Position numbers and translations under genes: made by a program | Shown here: positions 1-7,103 of the stretch, one piece after another | Numbering within the stretch: the first letter of the stretch is position 1 | Layout: every line of letters begins with the position of its first letter | DNA from: Fimbriimonadaceae bacterium | GTDB taxonomy: Bacteria; Armatimonadota; Fimbriimonadia; Fimbriimonadales; Fimbriimonadaceae | Direction of reading: 5' to 3' | DNA: 32,129 nucleotides | Assembly: GCA_025455775.1 (NCBI GenBank) | Contig: JALOLT010000028.1 | Coordinates: 1 to 32,129, forward strand | Notes under the pieces: generated by a model | The model's database searches: none | Told to the model about the DNA's origin: nothing | The model's input: the letters and a program-made list of their open reading frames with translations, nothing else

Positions 1-1389
1 GAGGAGATGGGAATCACGATCTCCGAGCTGGCAAGTGCCCTCGAAAGCCAAATCCGAACCTTTCGTGCGAGTGGTGAGCAGATTCCGGTCGTCTTTGGGC
101 CAGCCAACCGTCGCCTGTTTGATACCAGAGTCGAGGTGACCGAAACTGGGTTTCGAATTACCAGAGAGTCTGATCGTGTGATTTATGTCGAGGCTGGCCA
201 AGCCCTTGGGGTGCGGCCTGGTTACCGGTTTGCCATTGTCCCGCGAAGCGCGAGGCGATTCACTCCTGGTCAGGAAGGGGCGATCCTGGCCAGAGTAGCC
301 AATGAGAAGGATATTGAGCCAGATCGGACGAGGATCGTTCTTGATCAACCTTTGCCCAATGCTTCCGGGATGAAGGCATTCATCGCCGAGGTGAGCCCCG
401 ACATGGTGCTCAGAGTCGATTTGGATTCCTTGATCGGGACAAAATATTACGACCTCGCTCGGCAAGTCTTGTCCCCCCAGATTCAGGAGAAGCAAAGGGG
501 GCGGGGGGCAGACGTCGTGATCTTGCCTCCTTCGCCAGTACCTGTCCGACCTGGTTTCCCTCATCAGGCAAAGGCCTTCGGGGTCTATTCCAACTCCGGT
601 ACGGTTGACTTTGCCGAGGACAAGAAAAGGAATGGGTTCGACAGTGTCACCCGTTCAGCCTCCTTGTCGGCAGATCTTCCAGACGGGGAGTGGGTTTCTA
701 GGCTCGCCAGGATCTTTCGCAACGCCAGTCGCCACAAAGCTCTTCTTGCGATCAAGCCAGTGCCGGATGTCGTTGTGATCGAGGCAGAGATGGTCGAGGT
801 AGAGCTACCAGATGGAGTCGCAAATCCAGCAAACTACCGAATTCTTTCCGGCTCCGAGGAGCAAAGAAAGGGAGGGATTGCGACAGGGATCCGCTTCTTT
901 GGGCTCAAGATGCGATCCCAACAGAGGGGAGATCTGCTCCCTGGGCCAGGCTTCAGTCGCTTTTTGGATGTGCTCACGGTTACCCCTGATGGCGAAGTCG
1001 CTCATCTTTGGCCTAGAGGCGGGGCGGAAGGCGATACCAGACAGTCACTCCCAGCAAACGGCGAATGGTACTACCTTGGTCAACAAGGAAAACTGCTCCC
1101 TGTTTCCGGATACGGGGGTCAAGGAAAACTGGCAATCTTTTATCAGTCCCCCAATGAGCACGGTTTTGGCGAAGGAGTACTCAGAATCTTTGGTACCAAG
1201 CAAGCAGATATTCCATTCGCGAGCCTTGCGACTAATAGTAGCGACCTAAGCCGGAGCGCGACAACTTCTGGCAGTAGCCTTGGTAGTCTAATCAGTGATT
1301 TTGGCAGCGGAGGGAACTTCACAGACCGTTCTGCCATGAGGCTAGACGGCTGGAGCCTCGTAGACCTCCGCACCCAGTTCAAGAAATAG
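1..1389 (+). CDS. C-terminal part of a caspase-like protein with a DUF4384-like domain (5' truncated by window edge)
   Basis: The frame is open to base 1, and the first ATG (base 7) directly abuts GAGGAG with no spacer, so I read this as the 3' part of a larger gene. The first ~40 residues (GITISELASALESQIR, then GEQIPVVFGPANRRLF) align by eye with the end of the caspase domain of the next gene (GKVTVTTLLNYLNLAV, then GREQTPMFELRGKDVL). The missing upstream part is therefore probably a C14 caspase catalytic domain. Residues ~225-400 hold a beta-rich module (RFLDVLTVTPDGEVAHLWP, then a gap, then GKLAIFYQSPNE) that resembles DUF4384, a common partner of bacterial caspases. The tail (~405-445) is rich in Ser, Gly and Thr. 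Direction and spacing to the next caspase gene (54 bases) suggest a tandem pair. The catalytic residues lie outside the window, so the activity cannot be verified here. Confidence 0.7.
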   Translation, partial: EEMGITISELASALESQIRTFRASGEQIPVVFGPANRRLFDTRVEVTETGFRITRESDRVIYVEAGQALGVRPGYRFAIVPRSARRFTPGQEGAILARVANEKDIEPDRTRIVLDQPLPNASGMKAFIAEVSPDMVLRVDLDSLIGTKYYDLARQVLSPQIQEKQRGRGADVVILPPSPVPVRPGFPHQAKAFGVYSNSGTVDFAEDKKRNGFDSVTRSASLSADLPDGEWVSRLARIFRNASRHKALLAIKPVPDVVVIEAEMVEVELPDGVANPANYRILSGSEEQRKGGIATGIRFFGLKMRSQQRGDLLPGPGFSRFLDVLTVTPDGEVAHLWPRGGAEGDTRQSLPANGEWYYLGQQGKLLPVSGYGGQGKLAIFYQSPNEHGFGEGVLRIFGTKQADIPFASLATNSSDLSRSATTSGSSLGSLISDFGSGGNFTDRSAMRLDGWSLVDLRTQFKK

Positions 1390-1443
1390 CGACCCATTTG
1401 TAAGACACTCAGTACTGATCGACCCCCTAAATCCACTTCCACC

Positions 1444-3462
1444 ATGATCTTTAGAAATAGCCAATATGTCCTTGCGAAACGCGCGGGAGTGCTCCTGGCA
1501 ACTCTCATCTGTTCCGTTTCTTCCGCTTCTGCGATCCAGCACGCCCTCGTGATAGGGATCGATACCTACGAAAGCCCTTTGATTAACCCCTTGCGGGCAG
1601 CAGGAGCTGACGCCAGGGGCCTCGCGACTTTCCTCCAAACTTCGGCCAAGGTGCCTGGGGCAAACGTGAGGCTCCTCACGAGCGCTGGTTCGCTTAAGCC
1701 TCGCAAGAAGGTGATCCTGGAGGAGATCGAGAAACTCGCGAAATCCGTCAAGCCAGGCGACACTGTGTTTTTCAGCTTTGCCGGTCATGGCATGCAGCTT
1801 CGCGGGGGTGAGCCTGCCCTCTTGCCGATGGATGCCAATTTGACCAATGACGCAACCGCCAAGGAAACCACTTTATCGGCGGCAGAGATCCGGAGTGCCC
1901 TCTCCAAAATTCCCGCTGAATTGCTCATCGTGATGTATGACATGTGTCGAAATGATCCCATCGCTGGTTCGCGCCAGAGCGGCGGGAATTTCATGGGATC
2001 GAATCTCGCCAGGGCCACCTCGCTCGAAACTGTATCTGGGAACCAACCAGGGCCAAAGAACGTGGTGAACCTTTTCTCTTGCAGTCCCTCACAGCTGAGC
2101 TATGAGTGGACTGGGAAGGGGCGAGGCTTTTTTAGCTATTACGTTGAGCAGGGTCTCGCTGGGAGCGCAGCCAACAGCGAAGGAAAAGTAACAGTCACAA
2201 CCTTGCTCAACTATCTCAACTTGGCCGTACCAGGGGTTGTGCAGCGGGAGGTTGGTCGCGAACAAACCCCCATGTTTGAGCTACGGGGCAAGGACGTTCT
2301 GGGGCAAGTCGTTCTGTCCGGAAGAAAACCTGGCGGCGGGGGCCTCACGGCAGTGGTGATGGCCAATCCTAACCTGAAACCGAAGACTTACGAAGATCTT
2401 TTCCAACTTGGATACGAGGCGGCTCTTTCTGGTCGATCCCTGGCTGCCGAAGATTATTTCCAAGATGCCCTGAAGCTGAAGCCTAACTCTGTACAGGCGA
2501 TGATTGGGATTGCCAAGGCTTTCCACTTGGGAGGAGACACGAGAACTGCCCAGCAATGGTACGCAAAAGCCGTTAAGGCTGACCCGAAGAACCAAGAGGC
2601 CTGGGTGCTGGGTTACTCCATTTCCACGGAGGGTCACATGATTGATCCCTTTAAGTTCGATCGCAACGTGAACGGCCAGTTCGTGGAACGGTGGGACAAG
2701 ATCGTGGCTTTGGATAAGAGAAATCCATACGCCTGGTTTATGTCGGGAATCTTTTCCGTCTTGGCCCTGGATCTTCAATCAAGGGCTCGGGCTTTTCGTG
2801 CCATTAAAGAGCTTGTCCCTGCGGATCATCCTTATGTCCAGATGGTCTATCCAGATCCCTTGCAGCTGGTTGAGAAGGAGGATTGGACGACGCTCGAACT
2901 CCTCCATTCCGACCGTTCGACCGTAGAGATCCACAACGATGCGAAGTTTGTGAACATCGCTGAGAAAAGGGTGGACGAAGAGCCAGACCACTTGGCTCTG
3001 TGGGCTTTTCTCTACACAAATCGAGGGATGTGGCGCGAGCGAAAGCAGGGTAAGCAAGGATCTGGTGTCACATGGAGTCTGAGAGAGTTGCCTGAGCGTG
3101 GTGCTGCCTTTCAGAAGAAAGCAGAACAGGCCTTTGAACGTCTGAACCTCAATCGGGACGCCCGTCGTCCCCTTCGACCCTTGCCAGAGGAGCAGGCCAG
3201 ACTCGAATTAGCCTCGATTCAGGGAATGTACGCCAATATCATGTCTCCCTTCCAAGACTTTAAGAGCGGGGTTCGCTATGGTCTGAGGGTTTTTTGGGAC
3301 CAGGCCGAGAAGAGGTCGTTCGATAACCGCGTAGTTCCTCTTGGGAATGGCAACTTCCTGATCGATGATTCGATGAGTGGGGGACCTTATAGGGTCTACA
3401 CGCGGCTGGCGTCCAACCTATTGGTGAGCGAGGAAGGGGTCGTCATCATCCGGATCCTGTAG
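1444..3462 (+). CDS. Secreted caspase-like (peptidase C14) protein with TPR repeats
   Basis: This 672-residue protein starts with a probable signal peptide (hydrophobic VLLATLICSVSSASA, cleavage near residue 30). The caspase fold begins with HALVIGIDTY at ~33-42. The catalytic dyad is visible: His115 in FSFAGHGMQL and Cys168 in YDMCRND, the DxCRN form typical of bacterial caspase homologues. After the p20/p10-like region (to ~295) comes a TPR-like solenoid from ~315 to ~400 (YEAALSGRSLAAEDYFQDAL, LKPNSVQAMIGIAKAF) with further helical repeats to ~590. The C-terminus (~600-672) is of unknown fold. Such proteins cleave after basic or acidic residues in other bacteria; the substrate here is unknown. 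No Shine-Dalgarno site precedes the ATG. It follows a second caspase-type gene in the same direction, suggesting paralogues. Confidence 0.85.
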   Translation: MIFRNSQYVLAKRAGVLLATLICSVSSASAIQHALVIGIDTYESPLINPLRAAGADARGLATFLQTSAKVPGANVRLLTSAGSLKPRKKVILEEIEKLAKSVKPGDTVFFSFAGHGMQLRGGEPALLPMDANLTNDATAKETTLSAAEIRSALSKIPAELLIVMYDMCRNDPIAGSRQSGGNFMGSNLARATSLETVSGNQPGPKNVVNLFSCSPSQLSYEWTGKGRGFFSYYVEQGLAGSAANSEGKVTVTTLLNYLNLAVPGVVQREVGREQTPMFELRGKDVLGQVVLSGRKPGGGGLTAVVMANPNLKPKTYEDLFQLGYEAALSGRSLAAEDYFQDALKLKPNSVQAMIGIAKAFHLGGDTRTAQQWYAKAVKADPKNQEAWVLGYSISTEGHMIDPFKFDRNVNGQFVERWDKIVALDKRNPYAWFMSGIFSVLALDLQSRARAFRAIKELVPADHPYVQMVYPDPLQLVEKEDWTTLELLHSDRSTVEIHNDAKFVNIAEKRVDEEPDHLALWAFLYTNRGMWRERKQGKQGSGVTWSLRELPERGAAFQKKAEQAFERLNLNRDARRPLRPLPEEQARLELASIQGMYANIMSPFQDFKSGVRYGLRVFWDQAEKRSFDNRVVPLGNGNFLIDDSMSGGPYRVYTRLASNLLVSEEGVVIIRIL

Positions 3463-3488
3463 TTTCTTGGCTTGGAACGAGATCAACT

Positions 3489-3514
3489 AGCCCGAGGCGT
3501 CCCTGCTTCGGGCT
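3489..3514. terminator. Bidirectional hairpin terminator between convergent genes
   Basis: The arms AGCCCGA (3489-3495) and TCGGGCT (3508-3514) form a 7-bp stem, followed on the plus strand by GAATCTTTTGCTTT. It sits between the 3' ends of the plus-strand caspase gene and the minus-strand iron-sulfur cluster, where a shared terminator is expected. Confidence 0.6.
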
Positions 3515-3526
3515 GAATCTTTTGCT

Positions 3527-3973
3527 TTAGACAGGAAGAGCCAGAGCCTTTAGGTCTTGTTCGAGGAGCTTTTTTTCTTCTTCGTCGGTCACAGAAGGCA
3601 AGAGAGCCATAGCCTTTTGCAGATGGTCGCGGGCGGAGTCACTATCCCCCAGGATCAGTTCGGCTCTGGCAAGGGCTTCATAGGCATAGGCGAGGTAGAA
3701 GGCAGGCAGGTCGTGGCTATATTCGAGACAGCCTTGCGCCCATTTTTGGGCCATCGTTCCTTCGCGCAGGAGACAAAAGACCCGCGAAACTTGCCAGCAA
3801 CCGATCGACTTCTCTTTGGATGTCACGTCTGGTCGCCTTGTCCAATGAACGTAGCTGGCCATCGCGAGGGCGAGCATCTGGCGCTCTTCTTCTGCGTTCC
3901 TGCCCCCTTTTTCCATCAGGTGCCAGGCTTCGTTAAAGAACGTTGTGGAGTAAGGGGAGTGTGGGTCGCTCAT
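3527..3973 (-). CDS. Small TPR-like helical protein of unknown function
   Basis: The protein is about 148 residues long, has no signal peptide and is predicted cytoplasmic. Helix-turn-helix pairs such as LPAFYLAYAYEALARAELIL followed by DSARDHLQKAMALLP look like tetratricopeptide units in the C-terminal half; the N-terminal half is also helical. A GTG codon lies directly before the ATG at 3973; I chose the ATG because AGGGGTGATG resembles an extended Shine-Dalgarno site running into it. The gene starts 15 bases after the A-type iron-sulfur carrier and is probably the last gene of that operon. A scaffold or adaptor role in iron-sulfur assembly is possible but is only inferred from position. 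Confidence 0.65.
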   Translation of the reverse strand: MSDPHSPYSTTFFNEAWHLMEKGGRNAEEERQMLALAMASYVHWTRRPDVTSKEKSIGCWQVSRVFCLLREGTMAQKWAQGCLEYSHDLPAFYLAYAYEALARAELILGDSDSARDHLQKAMALLPSVTDEEEKKLLEQDLKALALPV

Positions 3974-3988
3974 CACCCCTAGTTTGCC

Positions 3989-4342
3989 CTAGGACTTGGG
4001 TTTGGGAGTGAAGCTGGTTCCACATCCACAATTTCTCTGGGCGTTTGGATTTTCAAAGGCGAAACCACCTCCCATCAGATTGCCTGTGTAGACAAGTTTT
4101 GCTCCCAGCAAGTATTGGGCAGATTTCTCGTCGCAGGCGATTTTGATTCCATCTTGTTCAAGGAAGGTGTCGATAGGTAGTTCCTTCGTATCGAGTCGGA
4201 AGACGTACTCGAGGCCAGAGCAGCCGCCTCCTTTGACTCCGATTCTCAGGAAGCTTCCTGATTCGCCTTTGCGCTGCAAGAGTCTGTGAATCTGCTCCCA
4301 TGCCTCTGGAGCAACCTCGACTGGGAACTGGGTGTTCTTCAT
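3989..4342 (-). CDS. sufA: A-type iron-sulfur carrier protein (HesB/IscA/SufA/ErpA family)
   Basis: This 117-residue protein is a typical length for A-type carriers, which accept iron-sulfur clusters from the scaffold and pass them to apo-enzymes in the cytoplasm. The three conserved cysteines are present: Cys41 in GGGCSGLEY, and Cys105 and Cys107 in NCGCGTSF near the C-terminus. Its ATG overlaps the stop codon of the upstream rrf2 gene (ATGA), indicating translational coupling. I cannot tell SufA, IscA and ErpA apart from sequence alone; the symbol follows the SUF gene context. The family assignment is secure. Confidence 0.93.
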   Translation of the reverse strand: MKNTQFPVEVAPEAWEQIHRLLQRKGESGSFLRIGVKGGGCSGLEYVFRLDTKELPIDTFLEQDGIKIACDEKSAQYLLGAKLVYTGNLMGGGFAFENPNAQRNCGCGTSFTPKPKS

Positions 4343-4866
4343 TTGGGCGCAGTCGGTTCTGGGTTGGGTATCACTCGCAGAGAGTTCCCTGTGTTGTAGG
4401 CGTGGACGTTGTATCCGGTTGGTTTCGGCAGGTGGGCAGTAGCTTTCTCGATATTGCCTGCCATCACGTCGGCGAGGGTGAGGTGATCGAGCACCGAGTC
4501 AACTGCGTCCTGGAGGCTGGCCCAGAGGGGTCGCAAGACGCAGTCGAAATGGTGAACGCATTGGGTGAGAAGCCCAGAGTGGCGATCACAGAAACGGGAT
4601 GTAAAGAGGCGACCTCCGAGGACAGCCAAGAGATCCTTGATTTGAATATCCTCAGGTTTTCGGGTTAGGTAGTAGCCCCCTGTTTGTCCTCGATGAGACT
4701 TGACGTAACCTGCTCTCCGCAGGATAGAAAGGAGTTTCGCCACATGGGAAGGGGTCAGGCCTTCGACCTTGCTAATCTCCGGAATCGTCAGCGACACCCC
4801 TTCTCCCCGAGAAGCCAGAACCATCAGGCAGCGAATGCCATATTCTTCTTGTGCGCTAAATTTCAT
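4339..4866 (-). CDS. Rrf2 family iron-sulfur-sensing transcriptional regulator
   Basis: This 175-residue protein begins MKFSAQEEYGIRCLMVLA, the usual N-terminus of Rrf2 regulators; a longer frame upstream to 4950 lacks family similarity and was not used. A winged helix spans ~1-65 (LTIPEISKVEGLTPSHVAKL is the recognition region). The cluster-binding loop carries Cys93, Cys103 and Cys109 (C-x9-C-x5-C), close to the C-x5-C-x5-C of IscR and NsrR but with a longer first gap. It lies between sufT and the A-type carrier, so it probably senses cluster status and controls the suf genes. A 12-bp palindrome between the likely promoter elements (4908-4919) is a candidate autoregulatory site. Direct spacing shows coupling to the downstream carrier gene. 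Ligand type and redox behaviour are unknown. Confidence 0.92.
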   Translation of the reverse strand: MKFSAQEEYGIRCLMVLASRGEGVSLTIPEISKVEGLTPSHVAKLLSILRRAGYVKSHRGQTGGYYLTRKPEDIQIKDLLAVLGGRLFTSRFCDRHSGLLTQCVHHFDCVLRPLWASLQDAVDSVLDHLTLADVMAGNIEKATAHLPKPTGYNVHAYNTGNSLRVIPNPEPTAPK

Positions 4867-4903
4867 AGTGTCTCTTTTTTTGTCAAGTCTACTGCAAGGT
4901 TTA

Positions 4904-4919
4904 ATTCTAAAACGTTTTA
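4904..4919 (-). promoter_or_regulatory. Putative rrf2 promoter -10 box with palindromic operator
   Basis: On the minus strand TAGAAT (bases 4909-4904) matches five of six positions of a -10 box and lies about 40 bases before the rrf2 ATG. It is overlapped on its upstream side by the perfect 12-bp palindrome TAAAACGTTTTA (4908-4919). A dimeric regulator bound there would block RNA polymerase. No good -35 hexamer is visible at 17 bases. That Rrf2 itself binds here is inference. Confidence 0.45.
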
Positions 4920-4946
4920 ATTTTTGAGTTTGGTCGCAAAACCAAG

Positions 4947-5309
4947 TCAAAATAGGCCGAGATCCACTCGGACATGCTCTGGAATTCGATCAATGGAAAA
5001 CGGAGGATCCCATACCAATTCGAGGGACGTGCCAGTAACTCCTTGCACCTGCCGAGCCGCTTCCTCGACTTCGCCTGGCAAGGTTCCTGCGACAGGGCAA
5101 GCAGGTGAGGTCAAAGTCATTTTGATGTCAACATGGCCTGTTTCCGAGATGTCGAGCCCGTAAATGAGGCCGAGATCGTACACATTGACCGGGATCTCGG
5201 GATCGTAGACCATGCGGATGCTCTCGATCACCTCGCCTTCCAGGATCGACTTTTCGATCGTGTTCAAGAGGCGCTTCGGTGGGTTTTCTGTCTCCATTCG
5301 TTCTGGCAT
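4947..5309 (-). CDS. sufT: SufT-like DUF59/MIP18 family iron-sulfur maturation protein
   Basis: This 120-residue protein is of the MIP18/DUF59 family, which assists maturation of iron-sulfur proteins. Characteristic segments are VYDPEIPVNVYDLGLIYGL at ~34-52 and MTLTSPACPVAGTLPGEV at ~64-81, containing the single conserved cysteine of the TSPxCP motif. The chosen ATG lies 5 bases after the sufU stop; an open frame reaching back to 5390 overlaps sufU and shows no family similarity. An alternative ATG four codons downstream (5297) is possible. Neither start has a clear Shine-Dalgarno site, consistent with coupling to sufU. In other bacteria SufT is often encoded in suf operons, as here. Confidence 0.9.
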   Translation of the reverse strand: MPERMETENPPKRLLNTIEKSILEGEVIESIRMVYDPEIPVNVYDLGLIYGLDISETGHVDIKMTLTSPACPVAGTLPGEVEEAARQVQGVTGTSLELVWDPPFSIDRIPEHVRVDLGLF

Positions 5310-5314
5310 GAGGG

Positions 5315-5755
5315 TTAAGGAAGTTCTTGGGATTGGGTCACGGGGGATTGCACCGCTACTTTGAGGGCATGCCAGGCAAGGGTGGCGCACTTGATTCGAT
5401 TGGCGTGGTCGCGGACTCCAATCAGGCAGTCTAGGTCTCCGATGCCGAGCTCTTCGTCAGAGGCATTGGTGACGGTGGCGTGGAATCTCTCAAAAAGGCC
5501 CAAGGCCTCCCCCACTTTTTTGCCCTTGATCGCACTGGACATGAGGCTCGCGCTGGCGAGGCTGATGGCACAACCACACCCTTCGAAAGAGATGTCCTGA
5601 ATCGTGTCGTCCTCGATCAAGAGGTGTACTCGAATTTGATCTCCACACAGAGGGTTGTGGCCTTCTGCGCAGTGGGTCACCATCGGTAACAGCCCAAAGT
5701 TTCTGGGCTTTCTGCCATGGTCAAGGATCGTTTCTTGGTAGAGCTCATTCAGCAT
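5315..5755 (-). CDS. sufU: SufU-type iron-sulfur assembly scaffold/sulfur transfer protein
   Basis: This 146-residue protein belongs to the IscU/NifU-N fold. Metal ligands are Cys37 (NPLCGD, with Asp39), Cys62 (EGCGCAIS) and Cys123 (IKCATLAW). The 60-residue gap between the second and third cysteines is that of the SufU type (zinc-dependent sulfurtransferase partner of SufS) rather than the shorter IscU. It lies between sufS and sufT, as in many Gram-positive and deep-branching bacteria. In known systems SufU takes persulfide from SufS and passes it to SufBCD, which is not in this window. No clear ribosome binding site precedes the ATG, and two small hairpins occupy the gap from sufS. Confidence 0.93.
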   Translation of the reverse strand: MLNELYQETILDHGRKPRNFGLLPMVTHCAEGHNPLCGDQIRVHLLIEDDTIQDISFEGCGCAISLASASLMSSAIKGKKVGEALGLFERFHATVTNASDEELGIGDLDCLIGVRDHANRIKCATLAWHALKVAVQSPVTQSQELP

Positions 5756-5769
5756 GACGACTCATACTT

Positions 5770-5814
5770 CACGTTCGCGTGCACATTCTATTCTACTCCT
5801 CCGCCGTTCCGGAG
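5770..5814 (-). other. Two short hairpins in the sufS-sufU gap
   Basis: The 73-base gap holds CTCCG/CGGAG (5799-5814, 6-base loop) and CACG/CGTG (5770-5781, 4-base loop). Neither is followed by a T-run in the direction of transcription, so they are unlikely to terminate. They could influence processing or translation between the two genes. Confidence 0.35.
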
Positions 5815-5828
5815 TCTGCATTCCAAGG

Positions 5829-7046
5829 CTAGGCAAAAATCTTTTGAACCTTTTGGACTCCTTTGATCAGAGCTTCGACATCTTCCGGCTGGTTGTAGAG
5901 GGCAAATGAGGCGCGCACGGTTGCTGGCACGTTGAGCCTTCTCATAAGGGGCATGCAGCAATGGTGGCCCGTTCGAACTGCGACCCCCTCAGAATCGAGG
6001 ATCGTCCCGATATCGTGGGGGTGGACGGAATCGAGGGTAAAGGAGACGATGCCAACCTTTTGGGATGCTGTCCCGCGCAGGACTACCCCAGGAAGAGAGG
6101 ACAACTCAGCTGCGGCTCTGTCAGCAAGATCGTTTTCAATGGCGGTAGCCTGGGGCAAGCCAAAAGCTGCGAGCCAATCGAGAGCTGCTCCAAACCCGAC
6201 AACCCCCGGCACGTTAGGTGTTCCTGGCTCAAACTTGTTCGGGATTTCGTTAAAGGTCGTTCCGTCGAAGCTCACAGTTCGGATCATGTCCCCGCCTCCC
6301 ATGAAGGGGGGCATCGATTCAAGCAGGCTCCTCTTGCCGTAAAGGGCTCCCACTCCCATCGGCCCGTAGGTTTTGTGGGCTGACATTGCGTAAAAATCCA
6401 CTCCCCAGGCCTGGACATCGACTGGTTCATGGGCGAGGCCCTGGGCGCCATCCACGATGCAGATTGCCCCAACCGAGTGAGCCAAGCGAACGACTTCCGC
6501 GATGGGATTGATCGTGCCGAGCGCGTTGCACACATGCTTGATGCCTACCACCTTGGTCTTTGAACTGACCATCTCGCTCAGTGCCTTCAGATCAAGTTCG
6601 CCGCTCTCGAATATGGGGATGGGGCGGACGACGGCACCGCACCGTTCCGCTGCCAGTTGCCAAGGAACGATATTCGCATGGTGCTCGCCGTGGGAGAGCA
6701 AAATCTCATCACCTGGTTTAAGATTTGCCAAACCCCAAGATTGAGCCACGAGATTGATCGACTCTGTGCAGCCTTTGGTGAAGATCACTTCTGCTGGCTC
6801 GGAGGCCTTGATGAACCTCGCCACTTTGGCTCTTGCTTCCTCAAATGCGTCTGTCGCTTGTTGGCTGAGGGTGTGAACGCCGCGATGAACGTTTGCGTTC
6901 AGGGTGCGGTAGATGCGATCCATTTCTTCTAGCACAGGGAGCGGCTTTTGGGTAGTGGCAGCGTTATCGAGGTAGGCCAAGCGATGACCCCTGACTTTCT
7001 CTTTGAGCAGAGGAAATTGGTCGAGCAGAGAAGTGTTGGTCATCAT
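5829..7046 (-). CDS. sufS: SufS-type cysteine desulfurase
   Basis: This 405-residue pyridoxal-phosphate enzyme releases sulfur from cysteine as a protein-bound persulfide for cluster assembly. Family landmarks are YLDNAATTQKP at ~25-35, the PLP lysine Lys225 in MSAHKTYGPMG, and the class II active-site cysteine Cys363 in VRTGHHCC, followed by a second cysteine at 364. The ordering sufS then sufU fits a SufS-SufU pair. Two ATG codons are adjacent at the start; AGGTG nine bases upstream of the first favours it. That AGGTG is part of a 12-bp palindrome (7057-7068), so a regulator binding there could affect expression. The gene begins the iron-sulfur cluster on this strand. Confidence 0.96.
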   Translation of the reverse strand: MMTNTSLLDQFPLLKEKVRGHRLAYLDNAATTQKPLPVLEEMDRIYRTLNANVHRGVHTLSQQATDAFEEARAKVARFIKASEPAEVIFTKGCTESINLVAQSWGLANLKPGDEILLSHGEHHANIVPWQLAAERCGAVVRPIPIFESGELDLKALSEMVSSKTKVVGIKHVCNALGTINPIAEVVRLAHSVGAICIVDGAQGLAHEPVDVQAWGVDFYAMSAHKTYGPMGVGALYGKRSLLESMPPFMGGGDMIRTVSFDGTTFNEIPNKFEPGTPNVPGVVGFGAALDWLAAFGLPQATAIENDLADRAAAELSSLPGVVLRGTASQKVGIVSFTLDSVHPHDIGTILDSEGVAVRTGHHCCMPLMRRLNVPATVRASFALYNQPEDVEALIKGVQKVQKIFA

Positions 7047-7056
7047 CTTGTTCTAC

Positions 7057-7068
7057 ACCTGATCAGGT
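7057..7068. promoter_or_regulatory. Perfect 12-bp palindrome in front of sufS
   Basis: ACCTGATCAGGT is a perfect palindrome lying 10 bases before the sufS start and covering its Shine-Dalgarno-like AGGTG. It is followed on the plus strand by TTTTT, so it could instead be a short terminator for transcripts coming from the opposite side. Operator function is inferred only from position and symmetry. Confidence 0.35.
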
Positions 7069-7103
7069 TTTTCCAGTGGCCGTGGAGTGGGACCCTTGTT
7101 TGC

